Shown here piece by piece: positions 15,222-23,114 of a stretch of 64,000 nucleotides of DNA. Each line of letters starts with the position of its first letter. Positions within the stretch are counted from its first letter, which is position 1. The notes under the pieces are model-generated. The model saw only the letters and a program-made list of their open reading frames with translations. It was not told the origin of the DNA and did not search any database. The DNA is from JARRPM01 sp963792815. Its GTDB lineage: Bacteria > Pseudomonadota > Gammaproteobacteria > Pseudomonadales > Halieaceae. The stretch lies in NCBI GenBank assembly GCA_963792815.1, contig CAWBXR010000007.1:62001-126000 (forward strand), in the 5' to 3' direction. Made by a program: the position numbers and the translations under genes.

Positions 15222-17120
15222 CTACCCGCCCCCAAGTGGATAACGCGCAGCCAGGTACTGGCCGAACTCCCGCGCTCCGGCTTTCGATAAATGCAATCCG
15301 TCGTAACTCAAAAGGTCATCACCCTTGAGGGTAAACAAGCGATAACCGTCCTGGTAAAAAAAGTCGCGGGTACTGATATAGGTGGCGCCGGCAGCATTGA
15401 TCTGCTCGCCATACACATCGTCCAGACTGAATGGGGACGAGGTCAAAAAGCGTTCGATATAATGCCTGTCCAGGGAAAAACGGACCTGGTCGAGGGCGAT
15501 GTCCTGGGGAGTTTTTTCATCCAGGAATCTCGATTGTCCGAGCACATAGACCCGCTTACCGCTATTGACCAGCCGTTTTGCGGTCTCGACGACGAATGCA
15601 GCGCGCCATGGATTGAAATCCATTGCCAGGAAGATAATCTCACCGGCCGGCGCCTGTTCTGCCGCAGCAAGGCGTTGCCTGTTCAATTCGGGACAATCGC
15701 TGAAATGAGTACTTTTGCCAATAGTCGGGTCATAAACAGGCGCGCAGCCCATTGCGTAGGACGCATAGATATTGGCGCCAGGATAGGCCGACATAAGCGC
15801 TATATAGATATCCGGACCCCGAGAATCCGCCAGTAACATAATATTTTCGCCCTGATCCTGGCGCTTCCCGCAGAATACATCACCTCGCGGTACGCAGCGT
15901 GCCTTCATGTAGATGCGCCTTTCGCGAGCAGAAACCGGCAGGTCTTTCATCACAAAATGCTGCACATTGTCGGGAAGCCGCCACGACCAGCCCTGCCCTG
16001 CTATTATCAAAGCCGCGAGACCACAGACCAGCACAGTTGCCGCCCCGGTTAGCCGCAGTGCCCTGCCCACCGGAATACCCGTCCGGGTTCTTCCTGCCCC
16101 TGATGCAAACCTGAAGCGTTGCTCTACACCTTTGTTAAGCATGGTAGCCAGAAAAAGCGTTATCCCCGCCAACAGGATCTGATCGGCCAGCGTCAGAGTC
16201 GAGCCAATACTATAGCGATAGATCACAATAACCGGCCAATGAACCAGGTACAGGGAATACGAAATTTTTCCCAGCCAGACCATGACCGGGTTTGCCAGCA
16301 GCAATGTGGCAGGCGCTGAGCCACCGGCAAGAATTATCAACGCAGCGCCAACTGTAGGCAGCAACACATGGAAGCCAGGGAACTTCGTTAAAAAGCTAAA
16401 GCTGAACGCGCTATACAATATCAGCGCAAGGCCGACCAGGCTCACCAATGACCGCAATCGGCCGGCTAGTTTGTTACTTACGGCGGTGGATGAGAGCCAG
16501 CTCGCAAAACCGCCAATAGCAAACTCGTAGAAGCGAAGCGGTGACAGGTAAAACGCCGAGGCGGCATCAGTACGCAGTGCGAAACTGTTGGCGGCCAGGC
16601 TGCTGACGAACATCAGTAACAAGACCAGCAACAGGCCTTTCCTGTTGAAGAGCCGGTAAAAACAAAATATCAGGAGCGGGTAAACCAGATAGAACTGCTC
16701 TTCGACACCGAGCGACCAGGTATGAAGTAGCAGAAAACTTCGGGCCTTTGGCGCCCAGTAACTCGACTCCATCCAGAAGTATATATTGCTCACTGAAAAA
16801 ACTGCGGAAAGGCTTTCCAGGGAAGTGTGTAGAAGGGCCCTCGGTGAAAACAAAATGATTGCCGCCAACAGCGAAAAAGCGACCACAACGAGCAAAGCCG
16901 GGACGATCCGCGCTATACGACGCGCATAAAACTGCCTGAATGAAAAACTGCCGCGCTCAAGATCACTGACGATGATATTGGTGATCAGGAAGCCGGAGAT
17001 CACGAAGAACACATCAACACCGATGTAGCCACCGCTGAATGCCAAGATTTCAAGGTGAAACATAATGATGAGGAATACTGAAATGGCCCGGAGGCCATCT
17101 ATTTCTGGGCTGTATTTCAT
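15222..17120 (-). CDS. Acyltransferase-3 / SGNH O-acetyltransferase (OafA/YrhL-like)
   Basis: The roughly 632-residue protein has about ten N-terminal membrane helices starting YSPEIDGLRAISVFLIIMFH, the acyltransferase-3 signature with catalytic-type histidine near residue 22. RIARIVPAL and YLVHWPVIVIYRY follow. After a final helix near residue 380 comes a C-terminal periplasmic SGNH-like domain with MLLADSRGPDIYIAL and a late YDGLHLSKAG (D and H of the triad). Such proteins O-acetylate polysaccharides such as O-antigen. ATG 17118-17120 is preferred to the upstream GTG at 17132; neither has a clear ribosome site. The gene separates tRNA-Gly from tRNA-Cys and by eye has lower GC than its neighbours, which suggests transfer. 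Confidence 0.88.
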   Translation of the reverse strand: MKYSPEIDGLRAISVFLIIMFHLEILAFSGGYIGVDVFFVISGFLITNIIVSDLERGSFSFRQFYARRIARIVPALLVVVAFSLLAAIILFSPRALLHTSLESLSAVFSVSNIYFWMESSYWAPKARSFLLLHTWSLGVEEQFYLVYPLLIFCFYRLFNRKGLLLVLLLMFVSSLAANSFALRTDAASAFYLSPLRFYEFAIGGFASWLSSTAVSNKLAGRLRSLVSLVGLALILYSAFSFSFLTKFPGFHVLLPTVGAALIILAGGSAPATLLLANPVMVWLGKISYSLYLVHWPVIVIYRYSIGSTLTLADQILLAGITLFLATMLNKGVEQRFRFASGAGRTRTGIPVGRALRLTGAATVLVCGLAALIIAGQGWSWRLPDNVQHFVMKDLPVSARERRIYMKARCVPRGDVFCGKRQDQGENIMLLADSRGPDIYIALMSAYPGANIYASYAMGCAPVYDPTIGKSTHFSDCPELNRQRLAAAEQAPAGEIIFLAMDFNPWRAAFVVETAKRLVNSGKRVYVLGQSRFLDEKTPQDIALDQVRFSLDRHYIERFLTSSPFSLDDVYGEQINAAGATYISTRDFFYQDGYRLFTLKGDDLLSYDGLHLSKAGAREFGQYLAARYPLGGG

Positions 17121-17479
17121 GACTGGTATCACTACGCGATTATTAGTATTGGTCCGCCCGGTGATAATCCCTCAGCCTTTATTCCAGCATCTCCAGGGAG
17201 TCTCCTCGCATTCCGGAAGTTTTCGATTAGCTCCGAAAGAACAGGCGCGGTCTCATCCCATATCGGTAAGCTATGATCCGCTGGAGCATGATAGCTCGAA
17301 AGACCGACCACATGCCAAACAGCCTGTGGGCTGCGGAGAAAGCAGCTGACGCCTTCTGTAAGAAACTGGGGAGCAAAATGGGGGGGCGTACAGGCTGGAC
17401 CTTGCTATGTATTGGTGCGGGAAACGGCCGGGGTGGCGCACCACTTCGCACTCCAAAACCTTCAGTGCAGATAGAGATT
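17121..17479. other. Gene-free stretch between the acyltransferase start and tRNA-Gly
   Basis: No credible gene is seen. Immediately 3' of tRNA-Gly on the minus strand are two short hairpins (17448-17468 with GCACT arms; 17433-17444 with GTGG/CCAC arms) that could end its transcript, though neither has a T-run. No clear promoter for the acyltransferase gene could be picked out. Confidence 0.5.
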
Positions 17480-17555
17480 TGGAGCGGGAAACCGGGTTCG
17501 AACCGGCGACCTCAACCTTGGCAAGGTTGCGCTCTACCAACTGAGCTATTCCCGC
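17480..17555 (-). tRNA. tRNA-Gly (GCC)
   Basis: The 76-nt gene has acceptor GCGGGAA pairing with TTCCCGC, D-arm GCTC..GAGC, anticodon arm CAACC-TTGCCAA-GGTTG with anticodon GCC, T-arm GCCGG-TTCGAAC-CCGGT, discriminator T and encoded CCA. It follows pgsA, as in many Gammaproteobacteria. A second copy of its first 43 nt and of its 28-bp leader lies just upstream in the same transcript. Confidence 0.97.
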
Positions 17556-17686
17556 ACACATTGCGCTTATCCACCGCCGTGGTCGCCGGAACCGTCGAGG
17601 CTGCGCGCCCCGCCACAACCTTGGCAAGGTTGCGCTCTACCAACTGAGCTATTCCCGCACACATTGCGCTTATCCACCGCCGTGGT
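17513..17686 (-). repeat. 71-bp direct repeat spanning leader and 5' part of tRNA-Gly
   Basis: Bases 17513-17583 and 17616-17686 are identical over 71 bp, offset by 103 bp. The repeat includes a 28-bp leader with a CCAC/GTGG hairpin and nt 1-43 of tRNA-Gly, and breaks exactly at the 3' end of the anticodon stem. The 32-bp spacer 17584-17615 has no clear tRNA remnant. Confidence 0.95.
17616..17658 (-). pseudogene. Partial tRNA-Gly copy (nt 1-43 only)
   Basis: This copy has the acceptor 5' strand, D-arm and complete anticodon arm of tRNA-Gly(GCC) with no mismatch, but no variable loop, T-arm, acceptor 3' strand or CCA. It cannot make a tRNA. It lies between the promoter (17714-17741) and the intact gene, so it should be transcribed with it and would look like a tRNA 5' half. 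Confidence 0.85.
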
Positions 17687-17713
17687 TGGTACTGCACCCG
17701 ATGGGCGGCGCCT

Positions 17714-17741
17714 ATTGTATTCGCCCCTTCGCCAGAGTCAA
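17714..17741 (-). promoter_or_regulatory. Promoter of the tRNA-Gly unit
   Basis: Minus strand -35 TTGACT (17736-17741) and -10 TACAAT (17714-17719), 16 bp apart, are followed by the GC-rich discriminator AGGCGCCGCC. It lies between the pgsA stop and the partial tRNA-Gly copy, so the tRNA can be transcribed independently of pgsA. Confidence 0.65.
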
Positions 17742-17775
17742 GAACAATCCCTAATAGTCCCCGCAACTAGCTGAA

Positions 17776-18348
17776 TTACAAGGGATTGTCGAGATCTTTG
17801 ATAACCGCCCATGCCGCGCGCAAGTAAATGAACATAGACCACAGGGTGAGTACCGCCGCGGTGTACAGGACGATGTAGCACAAAGCCAGCAGCCAGCTCT
17901 CGTCCCGGGCCGGGTCGATGGCCAGCAGGCCGGTGATGGCGAGCATCTGGAACGCGGTCTTCACCTTGCCGATATAGGACACGGCAACCGATGTGCGTTC
18001 ACCCAGTTCGGCCATCCACTCCCGCAGTGCGGAGATAACTATCTCCCGCCCGATGATGACGCAGGCTGCCAGGGTAAACATCAGGGTGTCATGGCGCTCC
18101 ACCAGTAGCACCAGGGTAACGGCTACCATCAGTTTGTCCGCTACCGGGTCCAGGAAAGCCCCGAAGGCTGTCATCTGGCCCAGGCGCCGGGCGAGGTAAC
18201 CATCGACCCAATCGGTAACCGCGGCAAAAGCGAAAATAAGTGCCGCCACCTGCAGGTGATTGCGAAAGGGCAGGTAAAAAACCACCACGAGTACCGGGAT
18301 CAGGCAGATTCTCAGAATGGTCAAGGCATTGGGTATATTGATGCTCAA
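17776..18348 (-). CDS. pgsA: CDP-diacylglycerol--glycerol-3-phosphate 3-phosphatidyltransferase
   Basis: The 190-residue membrane enzyme makes phosphatidylglycerol phosphate, the first committed step to phosphatidylglycerol and cardiolipin. The CDP-alcohol phosphotransferase motif D-G-x2-A-R-x8-G-x3-D-x3-D is complete within residues 45-68 (TDWVDGYLARRLG, then FGAFLDPVADKLM). The start MSINIPNALTILRICLIPVLV matches PgsA. Several membrane helices follow. It is 20 bp downstream of uvrC on the same strand, the conserved uvrC-pgsA pairing, and is followed by tRNA-Gly as in E. coli. Confidence 0.96.
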   Translation of the reverse strand: MSINIPNALTILRICLIPVLVVVFYLPFRNHLQVAALIFAFAAVTDWVDGYLARRLGQMTAFGAFLDPVADKLMVAVTLVLLVERHDTLMFTLAACVIIGREIVISALREWMAELGERTSVAVSYIGKVKTAFQMLAITGLLAIDPARDESWLLALCYIVLYTAAVLTLWSMFIYLRAAWAVIKDLDNPL

Positions 18349-18368
18349 ACAGTCCGTTCCCCGTCTCT

Positions 18369-20195
18369 TCAGTCGTTGATATTGTGCAAGTAATCGTATA
18401 TCTGCTGGGCCATTGTGGCACTAATTCCGGCAACTTTCTTCAACTCGTCGATGTTGGCGTTCTCCACGCCCTGGGCACTGCCGAAGTGGCGGAGCAGGTC
18501 CCGCCTGCGTTTTGCACCGACGCCGGCGATATCCTCTAAAGAAGAGCGCTGTCTGGCCTTGTCCCGGCGCGCGCGGTGACCGGTGATGGCAAAGCGGTGA
18601 GCCTCGTCCCGGATCTGCTGGATCAGGTGCAGGGCGGGGTTGTCGATGCCCAGCTGCCGCTCGCGCCCGGTGCGGCCATTCAGAAGTGTCTCAAAGCCCG
18701 CCTTGCGGGTGACCCCCTTGGCAACCCCTATCACTTCTACGCCAACGATCTGCAGGTCCGCCAGCACCGACATGGCCTGGCTGACCTGGCCCTTACCGCC
18801 ATCGATGAACAGGATATCCGGCATGGGCGCCTCGCCTGATTTGAGGCGCTTGTAGCGCCGCTCAAGGGCTTGTTGCATTGCCGCGTAGTCGTCGCCGCCG
18901 GTAATCCCTTCAATGTTAAAACGGCGGTAATCGGATTTGCGCGGACCGCCCTGGTCGAACACCACGCAGGAGGCAACCGTGGCCTCCCCGGAGCTGTGGC
19001 TGATATCAAAGCACTCCATACGTTCCGGCGCTTCCGGCAGGCCGAGCAGTTCCTGCAAGGCCTGCAGCCTCTCGATAACGGACTGGCGTCCGCTGAGGTG
19101 TGACGCCAGGTTGGTTTCGGCGGTTTGCAGGGCCAGCTGCAGCCAGCGGGCCCGGGCGTCCCGGACCCTGCTGCGCAGTCGTACCCGTCGCCCCGATTCC
19201 GCCGTCAGGGCAAGTGCGAGGGTATCTGCATCTTCCGGCGCTTCATTAACGATCAGTTCGGGGGGTATCGCCCGCATGCCGCCCAGGTAGTACTGGGGTA
19301 TAAACGCGGACAGCACCTGTGACGGCGTTTCCTGCAAACGCAGTGGCGGGTAATAGGTTTTACTTCCCAGCACCCGCGCCCCTCGCACGAACAGCACCTG
19401 CACACAGGCCCTGCCGCCTGCCACTGCTGCGGCGACAATATCCAGGTCGCCCTTCACTCCTTCAATGCCCTGGCTGGCCTGCACATGCTGCAACTGGCTC
19501 AACTGGTCCCTGAATACGGCCGCCTCCTCGTAGGCCAGCTTCGCCGCGGCCTTTTCCATATCATCCGCCAGCCTGGCCATGAGCTGCTGGGACTTGCCGC
19601 GCAGGAACAGGGTCGTATTATCCACCTGCTGCGCGTAGTCCTGCTCGCTTACCAGCTCCACGCAAGGAGCCGTGCAGCGGCCAATCTGGTATTGCAGGCA
19701 GGGGCGCGAACGATTGTTGAAATAGCTGTCTTCACACTGGCGTACCTTGAACACCTTTTGCAGAAAGTGCAGCGACTCGCGTACGGCCCCCGCACTGGGA
19801 TAGGGGCCGAAGTACTGGCCCTTGCGCCGTTTCGCCCCCCGGTGCAGGCTGAGCCGGGGGTACTTGTCCTCACTGGACAGGAAAATATAAGGGTAGGATT
19901 TATCATCCCTTAGCAGGATATTGTACGGCGGCTGGTGAGACTTGATCAGGTTGTGTTCCAACAGCAGCGCATCCACCTCGGTGGAGGTCACCGTGACCTG
20001 GATCTCGTGGATCCGCGCCACCAGCGCCATGGTTTTCTCGGTGAGCCCGCTGGCGCGAAAATAGCTGCCTACACGGTTTTTCAGGTTGCGGGCCTTCCCG
20101 ACGTACAGCAGCTTGCGCTCGGCGTCGTACATCTGGTACACGCCCGGGCGCGTGGTCAGTGCCTTGAGAAATGCTTTATGGTCGAACTCGCTCAC
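18369..20195 (-). CDS. uvrC: UvrABC excinuclease subunit C
   Basis: The 608-residue nucleotide-excision-repair nuclease has the GIY-YIG domain at the N-terminus (GVYQMYDAERKLLYVGKARNLKNRV in pieces, residues 18-42), a zinc/cysteine-like region with CLQYQIGRCTAPC (residues 161-173), a UvrB-binding UVR segment near 205-235, the RNase H-like 5' nuclease domain (ECFDISHSSGE, LFIDGGKGQV) and a C-terminal tandem helix-hairpin-helix (IAGVGAKRRRDLL, VAGISATMAQQIYDYL). It incises both sides of DNA lesions bound by UvrAB. Its start overlaps the end of murB by 4 bp. No SOS box was seen upstream. Confidence 0.97.
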   Translation of the reverse strand: MSEFDHKAFLKALTTRPGVYQMYDAERKLLYVGKARNLKNRVGSYFRASGLTEKTMALVARIHEIQVTVTSTEVDALLLEHNLIKSHQPPYNILLRDDKSYPYIFLSSEDKYPRLSLHRGAKRRKGQYFGPYPSAGAVRESLHFLQKVFKVRQCEDSYFNNRSRPCLQYQIGRCTAPCVELVSEQDYAQQVDNTTLFLRGKSQQLMARLADDMEKAAAKLAYEEAAVFRDQLSQLQHVQASQGIEGVKGDLDIVAAAVAGGRACVQVLFVRGARVLGSKTYYPPLRLQETPSQVLSAFIPQYYLGGMRAIPPELIVNEAPEDADTLALALTAESGRRVRLRSRVRDARARWLQLALQTAETNLASHLSGRQSVIERLQALQELLGLPEAPERMECFDISHSSGEATVASCVVFDQGGPRKSDYRRFNIEGITGGDDYAAMQQALERRYKRLKSGEAPMPDILFIDGGKGQVSQAMSVLADLQIVGVEVIGVAKGVTRKAGFETLLNGRTGRERQLGIDNPALHLIQQIRDEAHRFAITGHRARRDKARQRSSLEDIAGVGAKRRRDLLRHFGSAQGVENANIDELKKVAGISATMAQQIYDYLHNIND

Positions 20196-21220
20196 GCCGC
20201 CCCGCCGTATATCCTGGGCTCGATCTCGAGCGCGATATCGAAGGTGTCCAGTACCGACTCGGCAATAGCCCTGGCCAGGGACAGCAGGTCCGCGCCGTTG
20301 TCGTTGCCGTAGTTAACCAGCACCAGGGCATGCTCCGGGTGCACACCGAGCCCCCCCTCGCGATGCCCTTTCCAACCGCAGAAATCGATAAGCCAGGCGG
20401 CGGGCAGCTTGACCGTTTCGTCCGGCTGGGGGTAAAGCGGCAGGCCCGGAAACTGGCGGGCCAGTTCCTGTGCCCGCTGGGCCGACAGCACCGGGTTCTT
20501 GAAAAAACTCCCGGCATTGTGCACCCGGGCCGGGTCCGGCAGCTTGCTGCGGCGGATACCCACCACCGCATCGAATACCTCCCGGGGTGTCGGTTCAGGG
20601 CAGCCGCCCTGCTCGAGCGCCCTGGCCAGTGCCGGATAATCCGCCTGCACCCGCGGGCGACGCGAAAGCTGCAGGTCAACTGCGGTGATGATCAACTGGT
20701 CCTGCAAGCTGTGTTTGAAAATGCTGTCGCGGTAGCCGAACTGGCAGGCTGGCCCCGTGATGGCGCGGCTGCTCCCGCCGGTAATTGTGACACAGTGTAC
20801 CTGGTGTACGAACGGCGCCAGCTCAACCCCATAAGCGCCGATATTCTGGATAGGTGCGGCGCCCGCGGTTCCCGGAATGAGGGCGAGGTTTTCCAGGCCG
20901 AAAAAGCCATGCTCCAGCGACCACTGGACCAGCTGGTGCCAGTTCTCCCCGGCGGCCACCCGCAGCAGGACCGAGTCGCCATCGTCTTCCAGCAATTCGA
21001 TACCGCGTGTGTCAAGACGCAACACCAGGGCATCGAGGTCCCCGGCGACAACCACGTTGCTGCCCTCCCCCAGCGGTATTACCGTCATTGCCCTGTCGGC
21101 TGCCCAGGCCAGTGCATCGAACAGCTGGCCCTGGTCTGCTACCCGCAGCAGCGCCTTTGCCCGGGCCGCCAGCGCCAGGGTGTTGTAGGGCTGCAGGGCC
21201 TCATCCTGCAGGATGTGCAT
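20192..21220 (-). CDS. murB: UDP-N-acetylmuramate dehydrogenase
   Basis: The 342-residue FAD enzyme reduces UDP-GlcNAc-enolpyruvate to UDP-MurNAc in peptidoglycan synthesis. FAD-binding segments are visible: PLGEGSNVVV (residues 48-57) and ALIPGTAGAAPIQNIGAYG (113-131). FGYRDSIFK holds the substrate tyrosine/arginine region, HNAGSFFKNP the catalytic serine region, and a late HPEHALVLVN the active-site glutamate region. Length and the YRxSxF segment fit type I (E. coli-like) MurB. It lies downstream of kdsB and overlaps uvrC by 4 bp. Confidence 0.96.
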   Translation of the reverse strand: MHILQDEALQPYNTLALAARAKALLRVADQGQLFDALAWAADRAMTVIPLGEGSNVVVAGDLDALVLRLDTRGIELLEDDGDSVLLRVAAGENWHQLVQWSLEHGFFGLENLALIPGTAGAAPIQNIGAYGVELAPFVHQVHCVTITGGSSRAITGPACQFGYRDSIFKHSLQDQLIITAVDLQLSRRPRVQADYPALARALEQGGCPEPTPREVFDAVVGIRRSKLPDPARVHNAGSFFKNPVLSAQRAQELARQFPGLPLYPQPDETVKLPAAWLIDFCGWKGHREGGLGVHPEHALVLVNYGNDNGADLLSLARAIAESVLDTFDIALEIEPRIYGGAA

Positions 21221-21340
21221 CGCAGGTCTCTATCAACAACGGACTACTTGCGCTTGAAATTGCGGACACGGTGAAGCGTTGGCCAGCAGCCGATCTTGCC
21301 GGGTCAGCCGAAGAAGATAATCGAATTTTCTCTGCAGCCT

Positions 21341-22111
21341 TCACGCAGGCATAGAACCGACAAAGCGGGCGCGCACCGCGTCCAGGTCGGCGGCAGTATC
21401 CACTCCACCCGGAACCCGTTCGCAGGCCTCGGCCACGTGAATACCCACGCCGTTATACAGCGCCCGCAGTTGCTCAAGTTGCTCCAGTTGCTCCGGCGGC
21501 GCGGGCTGCCAGGTCACATACTTGTGCAGGAACGCTGTGCGATAAGCGTAGATACCGATATGACGATACCAGCGACCCTCTCCCGGCATGGCCTGCTGGC
21601 CACCCTTGAACTGTTCCCGGGGCCAGGGAATGCTGGCCCGACTGAAGTACATCGCCATGCCGGCGGCGTCAAACACCACTTTCACCGCGTTGGGGTCGAC
21701 CAGCTCGGCAAGTTCAGTGATGCGCTCGCACAGGGTGGCAATGCCCGCCCGCTGCTGCCCGGCCAGGTTGCGCGCCACCTGGTCGATGACTGCGGGCGGA
21801 ATCATCGGTTCGTCGCCCTGCACGTTGACGACTATCCGGTCGTCAGGCCAGCCAAAATGGGCGGCGACCTCCTGCAGCCGGTCAGTGCCCGAGGGATGCG
21901 CCATCGAAGTCATGCAGGCCGTCGCGCCAAAACCCTCGGCTACCTGCAGGATTCGCTCGTCGTCGGTGGCGATGACCACCTCCCGGGCGGCGCTGCGACT
22001 GGCCTGCTCCCACACGCGCTGCACCATGGTTTTGCCGCCGATATCCAGCAGCGGTTTTCCTGGCAGGCGGGTGGAGCCGTGGCGCGCGGGTATGACAACG
22101 GTGTAGGACAT
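21341..22111 (-). CDS. kdsB: 3-deoxy-manno-octulosonate cytidylyltransferase
   Basis: The 256-residue CMP-KDO synthetase starts YTVVIPARHGSTRLPGKPL, the nucleotide-binding motif of the family. MTSMAHPSGTDRLQE (residues 67-81) and VNVQGDEPMI (94-103) form the CTP/KDO site, and YRHIGIYAYR follows at about 185. It activates KDO for attachment to lipid A. It follows lpxK and msbA in one lipid A biogenesis operon, with an 18-bp gap to lpxK and 120 bp to murB. Confidence 0.96.
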   Translation of the reverse strand: MSYTVVIPARHGSTRLPGKPLLDIGGKTMVQRVWEQASRSAAREVVIATDDERILQVAEGFGATACMTSMAHPSGTDRLQEVAAHFGWPDDRIVVNVQGDEPMIPPAVIDQVARNLAGQQRAGIATLCERITELAELVDPNAVKVVFDAAGMAMYFSRASIPWPREQFKGGQQAMPGEGRWYRHIGIYAYRTAFLHKYVTWQPAPPEQLEQLEQLRALYNGVGIHVAEACERVPGGVDTAADLDAVRARFVGSMPA

Positions 22112-22129
22112 GCTTGCTCCATAAAATAT

Positions 22130-23114
22130 TCAGGGACGGGCCAGTGCCGCCGCGGCTGTAGTCACCGCCTCCGGCAGCCGGGCGCTGATCTTCAGGTACC
22201 AGGCATCATCGCCCGCAAGGCCGCTGCATTTTACCGCGTCCTTCTCGGTCATGATAATCGGCTTGCCGTCAAGTCCGTAAAAATCTGCCGGGCTGTAGCG
22301 GTGGTGATCGGGAAAACGCAGGGGCTGTACCTGAAACCCGCAGCCCGCCAGCGTCTCGAAAAACTGCCCGGGCTGTCCAATCCCCGCCACCGCGTAGACT
22401 GCCTCACCCAGTGCCGCCGGCGTCACGGGACGCTGTTCGCCACTGCGTACATTTACCAGCCCTTCCGCGATGTATTGCACCCCGGCAAGCGGATCCGCGC
22501 TGCCACGATACAGCACGTAATCTGTGCTTTGCAGGCGCGCCGGGGTTTCACGCAGAGGGCCTGCCGGCAGGCAGAAACCATTGCCGGTGCGCCGCTGTTC
22601 GTCCAACAGCGCTATTTCCATATCGCGGGCCAGGCCATAGTGCTGCAGGCCATCGTCACTGACGATGAGATCGACACTGGCTTTTGTGAGCAGGACGCGC
22701 ACCGCGTCTGCGCGCGAGGGAGCAACCACGCAGGGACAGTGGGTGCGTCGATGTATCAGCAGCGCCTCGTCGCCACACTGCCCGGGATCACTGTCGCGCT
22801 CGACCCAGTAGCGCCGCAGTGGCACTGGCGCCACCGTAGCCGCGACTGACGACACCAACCCGGATGCCGCGTTGCTGCAGGTATTCAACCAGGGCGATGA
22901 CAACCGGGGTCTTGCCGGTACCCCCGACGGTGATATTGCCCACCACAAGCACTGGAACCGGCGCGCGGTATACCTTCAGGAGACCACCCCGATACAGGCC
23001 GCGCCGCGCCGCGGCTGCCAGGCGAAACAACAGCTCCAGGGGGCGCAACAGCCACGGCCACCAGGCGCCACCGTACCAGGCCTGTTCCAGGGTTTGGCGC
23101 AACCGGTTCTTCAA
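22130..23114 (-). CDS. lpxK: Tetraacyldisaccharide 4'-kinase, interrupted by a frameshift
   Basis: LpxK phosphorylates the lipid A disaccharide at the inner membrane. The N-terminal part (to about 22845) reads with a membrane helix and the Walker A sequence VGNITVGGTGKTPVVIAL, then VGVVSRGYGG. Homology then continues one base further on in another frame (WVERDSDPGQCGDEALLI, DDGLQHYGLARDMEIALLD, FPDHHRYSPADF) to the stop at 22130. A single extra base near 22825-22850, within GGTGGCGCCAGTGCC, explains it. Because the gene is essential and the rest is well conserved, a sequence error is more likely than a pseudogene. Its start overlaps msbA by 4 bp. Confidence 0.88.

Noticed and set aside
17616..17658. 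Second functional tRNA-Gly
   Set aside because: It lacks the T-arm, acceptor 3' strand and CCA, so it cannot fold as a tRNA.
22130..23114. Two separate lpxK-related genes
   Set aside because: The two frames cover successive parts of one LpxK, so a single frameshifted gene explains them.
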